NCBI GenBank assembly: GCA_022494885.1
Contig: JAGVSM010003431.1
Coordinates: forward strand, 434,001-498,000
Source of the DNA: Micrasema longulum
Lineage: Eukaryota; Arthropoda; Insecta; Trichoptera; Brachycentridae
Direction: 5' to 3'
DNA length: 64,000 nucleotides
Part shown: positions 1 to 10,925 of the stretch, piece by piece
How positions within the stretch are numbered: position 1 is the stretch's first letter
Layout: each line of letters begins with the position of its first letter
Program-made: the position numbers and the translations under genes
The notes under the pieces: generated by a model
Database searches by the model: none
What the model was told of the DNA's origin: nothing
The model's input: only the letters and a program-made list of their open reading frames with translations

Positions 1-1480
1 TGCCTAAAAGATATGTCTGAGAATAAATAGGCTAATGGATTAATTTGTCGGAGCGGAATATTTAAATAAAACCTTATGGTAGTAGACATACAGGCCTTAG
101 GGTGAGATTCAGGAAACTAAGGGAATTATTCTCATATAGATTAAAAGAAGATTCTGATGCAGATGACAATTAAAATAATTCACAGAGATACTGAAAGAAT
201 ACAGTGTAAAACCAGTAAAATTAAACAATTTTAAGTGAAAATTAGTTAATTGTGGCCGCAATATTATTAAATTGATGTAAGATATAAAAGATAACACATG
301 GTTGTTTTGAAAAATCCCAAATAAAAATGCTTTAGGGGTCTAATTGATTTAATGATTTGAAATTCTATATTTATAAGATTTATTTTCAGTACACTATTTT
401 CGAATTGTAATTTGACGTTGACAACAAACATTTTATCTTAATCTTACCTTTATCAGCACCTGTTGACATTATAAGTTCATTTAATGGAAGGCATCTTGTT
501 ACATGAAGGTAAATTATTTGTCAGTCATACGTTTCAGATGCCAGCTCAGAGACAATGAAAGCGCCTACCCCTTTTTTTATTTTTTTTTGTTTTTTTACAA
601 TAAAAATAATAATAAAACAGAGATTAAAAAAATAAAGCATAATTACATAGCAATAAAATACATATTAATAGAAAAATAGTAAACAAAAAATCCAACAAAG
701 GCATGGCGTGTTCGTAGGTATACAAGAAAATGTTAATGAATTTTTGCTCCTATAATAAATAATGGACAGTTATAATATTTTTGTGTAACATAAAAAAGAA
801 AAAATAAAATATTCTGTAAAAGATAATATAGTATTTTTTTATAGTAATTAAAAAAGGAAATAAAAAATATTTTCAAAAAACACAAAAATATTCCTTATCA
901 TTAATTTCCGTAATTGTTTATAAAAACAAGTGTTTTTTTTTAGTTATACTTATTTATTTTAGTGTGTAAAATAAAACCGCGAAAATAACTAAACATATAA
1001 ACTTTTAAAGCTTTCATTGTGTCCCTCACTGGAGTTTCGTCAATTTATAATTAATCAAATGTACATGGCCAGTACAATCACCTTATATGGTTTTCCACCA
1101 TGACGATGAAGGAGTAAATATAAGTAAATGCATTAAATCTCCTTCTTATAAATCAGTAAATGTCAATTTCACCAGGAAACGAACCCAAAAAAAGGTTCTT
1201 AGCCTAAACGCCAAGCATGATAGGTGAACGCGTGAAGTGCAAATTTTTAGAGACGTAGGTTTTGAATTTAAATAATAATGATTTTTTTACGGAAGGACTC
1301 ATATTGTTTACTTAATTAAAAAAAAAAAAAATAGCGTCAGAAGAAATCAGAATCAAAAGAAATTAACAAACCGAATATGAAATAATATTTTATCCCAGTT
1401 CCAATACTCCAGTTAACGTATACTTATAGTAGATATATAATATGTATGATTTTGATATGTTTGTTTGTCAGTACTGAAAA
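1..1480. other. AT-rich DNA without recognisable gene
   Basis: I see no conserved protein or RNA signature. The stretch holds homopolymer runs (T-rich about 568-596, A-run about 1318-1332) and only short chance ORFs of up to about 60 codons. No terminal inverted repeats or target-site duplications were found. Confidence 0.5.
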
Positions 1481-1860
1481 TTGGAAACACATTATATTGA
1501 AATTTTGCAACTATTTAATTTCCATTTTATGGAAGTTCAGACAACGCAATTACGAACAATGTCATCTCTAATATTATTCCAGAACGCCCACACACAAATG
1601 TTTCGCTTAAGATGTGTTCCTCATTATCAGAAGTACACTTGTGTTCCTCATCCAGCCAGCTATAGTGACTCTGTGTGCAATATGCAGTTACGACGATATG
1701 ACGCCAGAAAACTGTCGTATTATCGCGTACCATCTTGTGTATGGTACATCTAGAATATTCTATACATTTTCGTGTAGCACCTATCTCTGACTTTACATTG
1801 TTCCTTTACCGTCTCTAAATCACGCAAGTGCACATCAAATAGTGCTGTCAACGTAAATAA
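1481..1860. other. Moderately GC-richer orphan segment with overlapping short ORFs
   Basis: Base composition is clearly richer in G+C than the flanks, and both strands carry an open frame (90 codons on plus from 1481, 68 codons on minus to 1527). A 12-mer, TGTGTTCCTCAT, occurs twice (about 1613 and 1640). I could not match either translation to a protein family. Most likely this is a remnant of a transposon, but that is inference from the composition contrast only. Confidence 0.25.
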
Positions 1861-2116
1861 TGCCAATATTTAGGGTATAGTTACATGAAATTAATAAATA
1901 GTCAATCTAATAAATAATACTGTTTTCTTAAAGAAGTCCTTATAAAAGTAGGAGAAAGCTTTTAAAATCAAAGACATATAAAAAAAAAAGAATTTTTATA
2001 CTGTTTAATTTAGGTAAATAAAAAATGTCAGCGTAACGGCTTTTGAAAAAATCCATTAAGGAATGAGCTCCATTTTCAACAGATTTATTTAAAACATTCA
2101 TGGAGCGCAGCATTGT

Positions 2117-3396
2117 AACTCCACTTAAAAAAAATCACAGCTAGATGTGGAAGATTTTTCCAGTTTTCGCCCTATTTCAAATCTTCCCATCGTATCAAAA
2201 ATACTAAAATAGTTTTTCATATGCTCGTTAACTATATTGAGCAGAATCGGCTCTTCTGGACATGAGTGCTGCATTCGATATAGTAGACCATAATATTTTG
2301 CTTGAACGTCTGGAGAAAACTTATGGTATCCATAATCAGGCACATTTGTGGTTCAATTCATACCTTGATGAAAGAAAATATGCAGTTGTGTTTCAGGGTA
2401 AAAGCTCACTCAACTTTCGGCTGTCTACAAGAGTGCCTCAAAGGTCAGTACTCGGACCACTCCTCTATCTCCTGTACACTAAAGATATTGAGAACATTAT
2501 CAAAGAATGTGGATTGTGGTCTCACTGCTATGCAGATGATACACACATTTATTTTAATTGCAAACCGGCGAGAGAAGTGTGTTTGTCAATTTAATTGACA
2601 GATGCATTAAGAAAATAGGAAACTGGATGGCTGAAAACAAACTAACATTAAACCCATCAAAAATGGAACAACTATGGGTGGCTTCAGACAGACGACTGAA
2701 TTTGGTCCAGGATATGGCCCTACCCGATGTAGGGAGTACCGCTTTACCCGCCGTCAAATTACTGGGAGTTTTCCTTTATTCTGACCTTTCTTTTGAAACT
2801 CAAATTAGTAGAACGATAAGTTTATGCTTCTGCCAACTGAGAAAAATTAAATGCATATGCAAAAATTTGCCGGTTGATGCCGCCCGTCAATTAATAAATG
2901 CGTTTGTAGTGTCAAGAGTAGATAATCGTTATGGTATCTAGTATGTGTGCAGGTCTACCAATGAACAAAATGACTCACCTACAGTCTGTATTAAATGCTG
3001 AAGCGAGACTTATTTTCGGAATCTCTAAGTTCAGTCATATCACTTCATTACTTTGGGAATTACACTGGCTACATTTTTCACAGAGGGTGGAATACAAATT
3101 CTGTTGGCTTATGTATAAATCACTGCACAACTCTGCTCCGGAATATCTAAGGGAACTCTGTTTTCCAGACAAACTAGCTGACAGGCGTCTCACGCTTAGA
3201 TCAGTTTCGTCTACGGCGAGAAAAAAAGTTATTGTACCTCTACGCAAACAGCGCTCTAAATTTAGTGAACGCGCATTTGCAGTCACAGGCCCTACGCCAT
3301 GGAATGCTCTACCAGCAGAGGTGCGAGGCTGTGAAAGTGAAGTGATGTTTCGGAAAAAACTTTAAACCCACGTGTTCTCTAAATCATTAGAATAAA
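2117..3396 (+). pseudogene. Reverse transcriptase pseudogene of L2/CR1-like LINE
   Basis: RT would copy the element RNA at a nicked chromosomal target. Visible blocks in order: FRPISNLPIVSKILK about 2165-2208, stop, then SAAFDIVDHN from 2265, a VPQ-SVLGPLLY block about 2434-2469 (the usual G after VPQ is R), catalytic YADD at 2529-2540, WMAENKLTLNPSK about 2625-2660, and the family C-terminus ELHWL...YKSLH...AFAVTGPTPWNALP to about 3365. The polymerase Asp pair is intact, but the gene is dead. There is a stop after the first block and a deletion that removes the segment between that block and the AAFD block. Frameshifts occur near 2570 and 2925. The frame changes between consecutive blocks are what prove the pseudogene. 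It is part of the LINE listed for the same interval. Confidence 0.8.
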
Positions 3397-3570
3397 TCCG
3401 TAGCATGTGACAGCAAAATAAATTGTTTTAATTAAACTACAAATTTAAAAGCCTAAATTAAATTTATTTATCTATAAAATCACTATAAAAAGCGCCTTTG
3501 AGGTATTATATTACAAAAATGACGCTATTTAAGTTATCCCTAATTATAATAATAATAATAACGGTAAAAA
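2117..3570 (+). mobile_element. 5'-truncated L2/CR1-like non-LTR retrotransposon
   Basis: The element consists of a broken reverse transcriptase gene followed by a short 3' UTR. It ends in a hairpin (AAAGCGCC at 3489-3496 against a GACGCT-type arm near 3521) and an (ATA/TAA)n microsatellite about 3541-3562. The same hairpin plus triplet tail closes the second copy at 25.4-26.1 kb, so this is the true 3' end of the family. L2-type LINEs are known to end in a short hairpin and microsatellite rather than poly(A). The 5' end is missing: endonuclease and ORF1 are not visible. Confidence 0.75.
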
Positions 3571-4180
3571 ATGTAGTGATTGTTATATAGTCAACATTAA
3601 AGTTATACTTACCATAATTTTCTGGCTTGGTTTATTTTCCAATAAAACGAAGTAATTTTACCTTAAAGTAATGCATGCATGAATTGAGTGGAACCCACCG
3701 TGATTTATGGGTTTGTTGTTGTTTTTTTGTTTGTATTTTGGACAGATTGTATTTGTAGTGAAATGATTCATCAAACGATTGACGCATATGGCATTCTGAA
3801 TTTCGACTTTGTCAGTCTCGCCAGATGCTCCATTTGGCACATGAAACATTAAGGTTTGGACCTACAAATTGTCTAAGCGGGCTTGGTAGATATGGATTTA
3901 CAGCACGATTAACACAGAATTATTGAATAAAAACTATGTATTGCTTCACATCTATAACTAATTTTTTTTTGTTAAATTCTGCCCTTGGAAATTTAGTACA
4001 ACTGTTTGGGTAGGTACGCTTTTGATTATCATCAGGTAACCTTCTACGAAAGTTTGCGTAATTTTATAATTATGCCAGCATCACTACCCTATTTTTATAT
4101 ATTCAGATTTTCTTTTATCAGTATTTTATTTTTTTTAATTAAAAATATCTTTGATCTTAAGATTTACCGGATATTTTGAT
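3571..4180. other. Unassigned AT-rich DNA
   Basis: Nothing recognisable. A 63-codon minus-strand frame (3658-3849) has no family resemblance. Confidence 0.4.
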
Positions 4181-4185
4181 TAAGC

Positions 4186-4262
4186 GGGATTCAAACCTCT
4201 TCTGCATTTCTGGTCCGTGAGTCCGAGTCGCAGGACTAAAACCCGGGTCTGTTACCACAATA
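4186..4262 (-). mobile_element. tRNA-derived SINE head fragment
   Basis: Read on the minus strand, the segment ends in a box B-like GAGGTTTGAATCCC and contains a block CGGACTCACGGACCAG, which resembles the heads at 13.64 kb and 36.26 kb (both with GACTCACG). Box A is poorly preserved. A functional tRNA is excluded by the missing cloverleaf. Assignment rests on short motifs only. Confidence 0.35.
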
Positions 4263-4439
4263 TATGTTCTAGGTATGACGATTTAATGTGATAAAACTTT
4301 TACTAAAAATGTCTTAAAAAGACAATTCTTAATAGAAAATATAAAAATATGTACGTTATAATAAAATATTGAGGCTAGTAATAGCAAGCGCCACATTTTA
4401 CAGTATAAGGGCTATCTGCAGTTCAGAAATTTACTCAGT

Positions 4440-4815
4440 GAAAACCAAATAGCTATATAGCGCCAGCAAAACACCTATTCTCTACGGATGCGAATCGCTG
4501 CACCTTACTAGGACCTCAAACAGCAAAATACTGAGTTTTGAGAAAATGTCTCAGAAGAATCTTGGGTGTGCGGTGATTTGACTTTGTAATTAAAGAATTA
4601 ATAAGAGAACGGACGCAGCAAACTCCAGTGACAACTAAGCCACTAAGCGGAGGAGATGCGGTTAGCTGGTCCGTTTGCTGCGGAAGCCTACTGGGAAACC
4701 AAAGTTGTCTACTTTACAAAGCATCAGGTTCTCGATGTCCTGGACGTCCGGTGCTGACTATTCGTCGGCAGATCATGTCAGAACTACGAATGATGATGAT
4801 GATGATAATCACGTT
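4440..4815 (+). pseudogene. RTE-like LINE reverse transcriptase C-terminal fragment with ATG-repeat tail
   Basis: Translation shows a degraded ILYGCESLHLTRTSNSKILSF block near 4475, typical of the region after the RT palm in endonuclease-RT retrotransposons. About 80 codons further on is YKASGSRCPGRPVLTIRRQ (about 4705-4770), the basic GRP motif seen near the C-terminus of such proteins. It ends in (ATG)n at 4788-4805, a simple-repeat 3' tail. Stops and frameshifts separate the two blocks. Related copies of the GRP block lie at 10.96 kb and 34.61 kb. Confidence 0.6.
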
Positions 4816-4839
4816 AGAACTATTTGTTTTTTGTTAATT

Positions 4840-5520
4840 GAACATATTGTTTAATTAAAAAATAAGTTGTTTCTTTATTAAAATACACATTATTGATATT
4901 ATCGAAATTACTCACAAAAGAAATTATTTCAATCACTTCGAGCTCCAAGTAAAAAAGGAACGTTTTTGAATATAATTAATTATTACGTAGAATTAATATT
5001 AATATTGTTTTTATTACATTTGAAAACCACAGTTTAACTCACACAAATTACTCACTCATTAAATGAAAAAAGTAAAAGTTGATTATTTAGTTGATAATTG
5101 GTGCGTTAATGTATGCGTGCTTTTCAATTACTAATATATTTGTTCGTTAGTTAAAAAGATGATTCGATTATGGAAAATGAACGGTTATTCCATTTATCCA
5201 ATTAAATCGACTGATTTTGAGTGGGTTCGGGGCATTAAGCACACGGAGTGTTATCACGTGACTGTTGATCTCGATTGATCCACGAGGGAAATAAATTGAC
5301 CAGGAGAAATGTATTGATTTATTTTCATACATGATTAACATCAATCTAATAAATACAAATTTAGACAATATTGCTAAACAGTAGCGAAAAATAAAATAAA
5401 AATCTTTTTCCTATGTTGAAATTCAACTATTGATCTCAATCCCTCTCAAAACACGAGATACTCGCTCCATTAGGAAGGTAGAAACGTAAAGTAAAAAATT
5501 AAAAAAATATCATGAATGTG
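4840..5520. other. Unassigned AT-rich DNA
   Basis: No gene, RNA or repeat boundary recognised; the short ORFs have no family resemblance. Confidence 0.4.
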
Positions 5521-5527
5521 CTTTAGA

Positions 5528-5660
5528 CAGGCGCCGTGAAGAAGTTGGTTAGACGGTCAAATATAAAACTGGCATCGTGTGTTCAATTACTACCAGTTAT
5601 AAGAAAAAAGCCAAGAAAAGTTTTTTTCTCAATTGGTCTGGGTGTTGTGGCGTATTTTTA
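5528..5660 (+). mobile_element. tRNA-derived SINE (family 2), copy 1
   Basis: The head has degraded Pol III boxes (box A-like GAAGTTGGTTAGACGG; box B-like GTGTTCAATTAC). The body continues with AAGAAAAAAGCC and TTTTTTTCTCAA followed by TGGTCTGGGT. The same head-to-body order recurs at 22.06-22.21 kb with a better box B, so the two define one family. No flanking duplication was found. Confidence 0.55.
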
Positions 5661-5949
5661 ATAACTTCCTTCCACATTCTCTCTTTCCCAAAAGTATGTG
5701 TATACAAAACTAATTAGAATTACTAATTAGAACAGCATTGCACTTGGACCCCGTGCTACTGTGCTGGGTGTTTGGCTCTTACTGAAAACAGTGAAAGGTT
5801 TTTGGATATTTTTGACAAGACAGATCCTACGACAATATTTATACAGAGCAATATATTTTCTAGTAAAAGAATGCCAGATCTATTGTATTGTTTCGTGATA
5901 GGGGGAAAGTTTTAGTTAAAAAAAACCTACATTTAAATTTTTGATTTCA

Positions 5950-6250
5950 AAACTGTTTATTTATATATACAGGGTGTTCTTTAAACCCTGTCACATCCGA
6001 AACCACGATGATCAGTATGAGCAAGAAGACATATTGGCACATTTAAATATTTTTTTAGAAGAAATAATTTTTTATTTATTTATTTATTTTATTTTATTTT
6101 ATTTTATTTTATTTTATTTTATTAGAGAAATCAACAGTTCTACATACATATTTTTAGTAAACAAACAAATATAGTGTATAAACTCAGAACTAATAACAGA
6201 TTTCCACAAAGTATACAAAGTTAGTAAAGAAAATATTACATGTCAAATAA
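5950..6250. repeat. TTTTA/TTTA simple repeat beside LINE-like 3' end
   Basis: Bases about 6068-6122 are a run of TTTA and TTTTA units. To its right is a block with tandem-like AAACAAACAAATA, compatible with a minus-strand LINE 3' UTR and its simple-repeat tail. To its left is ACAGGGTGTTC (5970), a phrase frequent in insect repeats. Family not identified. Confidence 0.4.
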
Positions 6251-6564
6251 ATACATACAATTTATACATATAAAAATGTTATTTTCATGTACTCAATAAT
6301 CAAAGATTTTTTAAATATTAATTTTAAGAACATTAAGTTACCGTAAATTGGGCGGGATAAGGACAAAAATGCTTGAAGAGAGGATAAGGAGGGGGGGGAG
6401 ATGTACATATTTATTATTATAATGTCTACTAAGTTACATAATACATTTTTAGTGTAAATTTTAAATATGACAGAGTGATGTTTGTATAATCTATATTTTT
6501 AAATTTTGTATTGTACGTAAAGCATTTTTAACGTACGATGTTTTACTTATTGGTACATGAAAAA

Positions 6565-6710
6565 TAAAATATCAAAAAAAGCAAATGGTTGCTTACTTCT
6601 GCAGGGGTAAAACAAGGAGGTGGAAGAGGGGGGTGTCTAACACTGCGCCGCTCTCCCCTCACTATTCCGCTGCAGAAGTAAGTAAACGTTTTTTTATTTT
6701 TTTATATTGT
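6565..6710. mobile_element. Small TIR element (MITE candidate)
   Basis: Inverted arms TTGCTTACTTCTGCAG (6589-6604) and CTGCAGAAGTAAGTAA (6670-6685) enclose a GC-rich core with G-tracts. Outside the arms the flanks remain loosely complementary (A-rich left, T-rich right). No coding capacity. The exact ends and target-site duplication are not resolved. Confidence 0.5.
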
Positions 6711-7243
6711 ATTTTCAACATTTTTCTTTGTTCTAATTTTTATTAAAATATACAAATATGTCTTATTTGTAGATGTACAAATAATAACAAAAATAAAATA
6801 AAATTAGGTATATATAAAATAGCACGTAGGTTATCATAATATCTTGAGAATATGTTACAAAAATACCAGAATCTTATAACGAAAAACTCCCTCAGAGACG
6901 TGAAAAAATATTAATGTCCAAAGCAATATTGTTTGACAAGAGATGGTCTTTCCAACAAGCATAAACATTGGTAGGCTTGTCCTGTATATTGGAATGCGGA
7001 ACAGTCTTTGTTGACGTTGTCTACGGTCGGAACATAGAAGCTATGCTCCGCATAATTTTAGGGTTTAAGCAGAACCGCGCAACAATCGAAAGAAACGCAC
7101 AGTTAGACACACACCTCTTCTGGTCTTTAACATGTTGTAACCAAGTATACCCTGGAAAAACTCAGTGGGATAAAGCCATGGATAATATTCGCACTCCCAC
7201 ATGTAGAAGAATTGAAGAAATTTCTGCCGAACTCTCTCCACCA

Positions 7244-7260
7244 AAAGAGAGTACTTCAAC
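7244..7260. repeat. Left 17-bp target-site duplication
   Basis: AAAGAGAGTACTTCAAC, repeated exactly at 7500-7516. The uninterrupted equivalent, ...GAAGTACTCTCTT... on the opposite strand, lies in the LINE at about 40573-40585. The last four bases (CAAC) also fit the end of the inserted repeat, so the duplication is 13 to 17 bp. Confidence 0.8.
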
Positions 7261-7499
7261 AATGTTTGATTATGTCCAAATGCTTGCAGACTGGCTGGAT
7301 TTCCTCCCTAGGGAGTTTTTCATATTAATATTTATTTCAACAGAGAGGGAAAACATTTTTGAGAAGGGAATATGGAAGTCTAGGTAGTCTATTAGAGTAG
7401 TCTATTAAACCAGCCAATGACAAGTCATAAGCCCTGTAAATGCCTAGACTTTCATATTGCCTTCTCAAAAATGTTTTCCCTCTCTGTTGAAATAAATTT
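7261..7499 (-). mobile_element. Palindromic repeat family, copy with exact target-site duplication
   Basis: This 239-bp insert begins with the constant end (AATGTTTGATTATGTCCAAA...) and contains the 12-bp palindrome CTCCCTAGGGAG at 7304-7315. It holds two complementary arms of about 55 bp (7330-7384 and 7443-7497) separated by a short spacer with the CAGCCAATGACA core. It lies inside a LINE fragment and is flanked by 17-bp direct repeats. It has no coding capacity. Strand is given so that the constant end is 3', as for a retrotransposed unit. See the finding on this family. Confidence 0.8.
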
Positions 7500-7544
7500 A
7501 AAGAGAGTACTTCAACTCACATGGTCTCCAAATCATCAAGCCAC

Positions 7545-8332
7545 CATTTGTAGGGGAGAGCAGGGGAATTGGAGCCTACTGAGGGAAAATGTTGATAAAA
7601 ACCGCATTTGTTTACTTTGTTATCATTATTTATTAGTTACTTAAACCACGTTTATTTGACTATCTTTTCATCACTGTTCAAATCAACTACAGCCATGCAT
7701 TAAGGTGCAATAAAGATCTAATTTTAAAAAGTCAATCGCTCCTATTACCACATGCATGCGGGTAATGAGAGCCCATTTAACGCTCATATGGGTAATGTGA
7801 GCCATAATTTTTACTTCTCCAAAAAATAATACTCAACTTATTTAAAAAGCAAATCTTAGTTGTGTGTTTGTTAAGATTTCAGAATGAAGTTTGATCTTCA
7901 ATACCTTGTTTTTATTGATGTACGGTTATGGCATTGGGCTTACAATGGACTCAATAGGCTCCCATTACCCGCTGACTACCATCTTTAAGTAGTAGTAACA
8001 CAAATATCTTATTCGGCTTTTAATCACAATTTGACGAATGGCACTTAAAAGAAAACGAATTTAGGTATGTAAAAAGCATAAACATAAAACAATAAAAAAA
8101 TATGGTCATCCTCACCTGAACGCTGTAAATTGGCTGTTTTTTTACAAACGCGGACCAAAAAACTCACAAATGTCTCTCGTGACTCAACGCAGGGTACTAA
8201 CGGCTCATGCGCATCAGACAAACTTTTTCGATGGTTGACAGAAACGGCCGAGTGCTTAAGGTCACTTGATTGTGCATAGGTTCCGTACAATCGCCATCGC
8301 TCCGATTACCCGCCCTCTCTCATTACCCCGTT
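7545..8332. other. Candidate transposon with repeated GGTAAT-GAGC motifs
   Basis: A motif GGTAATN(1-2)GAGC occurs on both strands: minus about 7737-7749, plus 7760-7773, plus 7790-7803, minus 7957-7970, minus 8298-8311, with weaker forms at 7565-7576 and 8316-8329. The outermost parts are loosely inverted (GGGGAGAGC... at 7554 against ...CTCTCTCATTACCCC at 8329). Between them the minus strand has an 81-codon frame (8045-8290) without family resemblance, in which GTTCAG is followed by a GTGAGG donor-like site. Possible DNA transposon with subterminal repeats; the ends and duplication are unresolved. Confidence 0.35.
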
Positions 8333-8335
8333 CAC

Positions 8336-8400
8336 AGTTTTCCCTGAAGATGGCTCCTGCAATGGTAGCCGAAACGTCGGATCAAATCTAACATACACGG
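8336..8400 (+). repeat. Dispersed repeat with GCTCCTGCAATGGTAGCC core
   Basis: The block GGCTCCTGCAATGGTAGCC, then GAAACGTCGGATCAAAT, recurs inverted at about 27925-27970 (GGCTACTATTGCAGGAGC). This is a shared fragment of one repeat family of unknown type. Confidence 0.45.
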
Positions 8401-8409
8401 TATCACCCA

Positions 8410-8885
8410 AAAAAGATACATAATATTGATAACAGTGACCGTGAAAACCTTTGCATCTATTTAAAGTTTTTGATTTTTAAAAAAAGACTAGATAATGTCG
8501 CCACTTTGCTAATTAAATTGTTGATATGAATTGTCCATGTCAATTGTCTGTCTATTATTAGTCCTAAGTATTTAACATGTTTAATTTCAGTAAGTCGTTA
8601 ATTATTTATGTAAGCATGTATTTTACATATAACACAGTTGTTTTATACATTGTATTACATGATAATACATACTATGCGATTCATTATACTTAAACATACT
8701 TATGAAAGTATAAAGTGTTATAAAAGTATCTTAGTTAGCTATTTATTTGATAAAACTTTAAGAGTTTCCATGATATATTTAATCTTCACGTTGTCATAAT
8801 ACAGTTTTGTAAGCAAAATATATCCGAAGCCTTGGACAACCGTTTTTGACTTAATAGCTGCTCTCAGGTAAAATCTTTAAAAAAA
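8410..8885. other. Unassigned AT-rich DNA
   Basis: Nothing recognisable on either strand. Confidence 0.4.
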
Positions 8886-8892
8886 ATAATTG

Positions 8893-9055
8893 AGTAGAGA
8901 CAAATCCACCCCGTAGTACAGTGGGGGCATCAACCAACTGTGCTTGAGGTTCCAGGTGGTTCACTCCATCATTTCATTATCACTGGACTAACAGGCGAAG
9001 CGCAAGAATGATCACCTTAGCTTTATGTGATCTAAAACACGCTGCAGCATACTAT
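8893..9055 (+). mobile_element. SINE (family 3) copy, degraded
   Basis: A tRNA-like head (CCCCGTAGTACAGTGG then GAGGTTCCAG) is followed by the family core CTGGACTAACAGGCGAAGCGC, GATCACCTTAGC and TTTATGTG. The core matches the copies at 31.2, 55.9 and 58.7 kb (CTGGACTGGTATCTGAAGC...GATCAT...TTTATG). Box B is weak. No duplication found. Confidence 0.45.
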
Positions 9056-9079
9056 GTAAATTATTTTGTTTCCTAAATT

Positions 9080-9295
9080 TATTACAACAAAAGAAAACTT
9101 TTTGAGAACGGGCTAATGATTTATCAATGACTGGTTTAAATGGTGACTTTACTTACTGCGTAACACATCCACATTTCCTCAACTCTTCTATCGATGGACT
9201 TTTGTGAAGTGAAACAGCTGAAACCTTGATTGATGTGGATGAGATTCAAATGACGGCATTATTCCACCTACTCAGCAACGCCTGAAAAAAACTTT
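9080..9295 (+). mobile_element. Palindromic repeat family, copy
   Basis: It runs from ACAACAAAAGAAAACTTTTTG through CAATGACTGGTTTAAATGG and the CCTCAACTCTTC...GAAACCTTGATTGATG block to CAACGCCTGAAAA. The order is the same as in the copy at 28.46 kb. It lacks the constant terminal block and has no clear duplication. Confidence 0.6.
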
Positions 9296-9299
9296 ATTT

Positions 9300-9690
9300 T
9301 ATTTAACTTTTTTGGTATTTGGTTTTTATAATTTTTTTCGTATTTCAGTAACGTATCACAAAAAATGCGCTTTAAGAGTTATTTATTGAAATAATCATAA
9401 TTTACTTTACAATTTCCCTTATTTTTACAATTTTTATTATTGATTGGTTGACCTTATACTGACGTTATATGACACATAAAACAAAGTGGTACATAAATAT
9501 ACCACCAGAATTGAGGTATTTATTTTGTACGATTTAGTATTAATAATATTTCTTATGTCACAAAAGTATCGTAATAACGTGCACTGGTAAATCAGTCTCC
9601 CAATTAGATATTTTAAATGCAATAGGTTTGTTTTATTAAAAAAAATATTTATGAGGTTTTAAAGGTGTAAATCAACAGTAAATACGTATC
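9300..9690. other. Unassigned AT-rich DNA
   Basis: A 61-codon minus ORF (9437-9622) is not recognised; nothing else seen. Confidence 0.4.
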
Positions 9691-9693
9691 CCA

Positions 9694-9860
9694 TTAAAGG
9701 TTAAAGGCGTTCGGTGGGCAAAAGTACCCTTATGAAAAAAATATGAACATAAAAATTAACAATAATCACGAATAAATTTTATCATACGAATTAAGCGAAA
9801 TAATTTGACTTGTCATTCACCCTATTTCGCCTTCGTTTGTTTAAACGCCTATCCCTTTAA
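9694..9860. mobile_element. TTAA-flanked MITE candidate
   Basis: Short inverted termini AGGTTAAAGGCGTT (from 9698) and, on the opposite strand, AGGGATAGGCGTTT (to 9856) are directly bounded by TTAA on both sides (9694-9697 and 9857-9860). TTAA duplication is the rule for piggyBac-type elements. The 159-bp interior is non-coding. The TIR match is short and gapped, so the assignment is tentative. Confidence 0.45.
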
Positions 9861-10925
9861 GCTTCGGAATTAACTGTAAAGCTTTCGGGATGTTTTTTTT
9901 GTGGTTGAACCTTTGTAACGCTTGTAATAAAGGGAGCGAGTCTTCCACCCGTCTATCTGCTGGAATTAGGACATTGTTTTTTTGTATTTCTGCTCAGTGG
10001 TCATATTGCTAAATAAATCGTTGAAGTTCCACGCAAATATACAAATTTTGCGAATTCCATAATAGAATAATCACTAAACTGACGCACTGTTTTGTTGGAA
10101 GTGTAATTGCTATATGATATAAGCGTTTGTTGTTCGATATTTGTTTTCATTACATTACGGAATTTCGTTTCTTGTTGTTTTAAAAATCATGCCACTTATT
10201 AAATTGCATATGCACGATAATAATGACACAAGTTCAAAATAGTCGTTTTTGAGTTAAAGTTAGCAGAAATATTTTGGAACATATTTCCTATCTGCAAATT
10301 TAAAGTCATGATACGTAAAAAAAATATGTGATCTTCAAAGCAAAAATGATAATGCAATACTTTATTTTTTCATTTATATTGAAAAATAATAAGTACACAA
10401 TGATATTACGACATTGTTGTTTCTTAAAACATTTTTTTTAAAAAGTAAACTTTAACTTACTGCTTAGTTTTTGCAAATGAATGTTTGTTTACTGATATGG
10501 CAAGTACGAGGATATGTAAAACTGCTCTTCAGTAAAAATGAGTTTTTTTTAGCTATGCCACAATTATTCTTAGGGATTGACATGTACACGCAATATTTGT
10601 TAGTGTTTTATATAGTTATAAATATACAGGGATGAGTTCTATAAAAAAACCGAACCATTAGATTTAAAGCAGAAAGCCGTAAAAAGTTATTTCAGTATGA
10701 AAAGCAATATAATGCTTTATAAGTATTTTAAGCAATAAGACAATATTATAAGCCAAAACTCAGAGTAGATATGTCACACAGGTTATATGGTTGAAAAACA
10801 ATTAACCCACGGTGTTTTTACTAATGATTAAATACAGTTTTTTTTATTTGTACAGTTGATAAATACTAAAAAGTGTCATCTCAAAACATGGCTTTTGCAA
10901 ATAGTTGCCCTTTTGCTTATGTTGG
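9861..10925. other. Unassigned AT-rich DNA
   Basis: Nothing recognisable apart from T/A runs. Confidence 0.4.

Larger units (their letters stand above)
6965..7544 (-). pseudogene. LINE reverse transcriptase C-terminal fragment, split by a repeat insertion
   Basis: The minus strand encodes KYSLLVERVRQKFLQFFYM followed by ECEYYPWLYPTEF, matching SLMIEKIQKKFLRYLYM...ECGYYPWLYPTEF of the near-complete LINE at 37-40.7 kb. The match stops at the insertion (7257/7261-7499) and resumes beyond it at 7517-7544, where the minus strand encodes a degraded form of the LINE's SGSMIWGP. On the C-terminal side the fragment continues further (ILGYNMLKTRRG) than the 40 kb copy, which is deleted there. It is a dead 5'-truncated or fragmented copy of the same LINE family. 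Confidence 0.7.

Noticed and set aside
1527..1733. Transposase fragment on minus strand
   Set aside because: I tried to fit the 68-codon translation to Tc1/mariner and pogo motifs; no catalytic or helix-turn-helix block matches.
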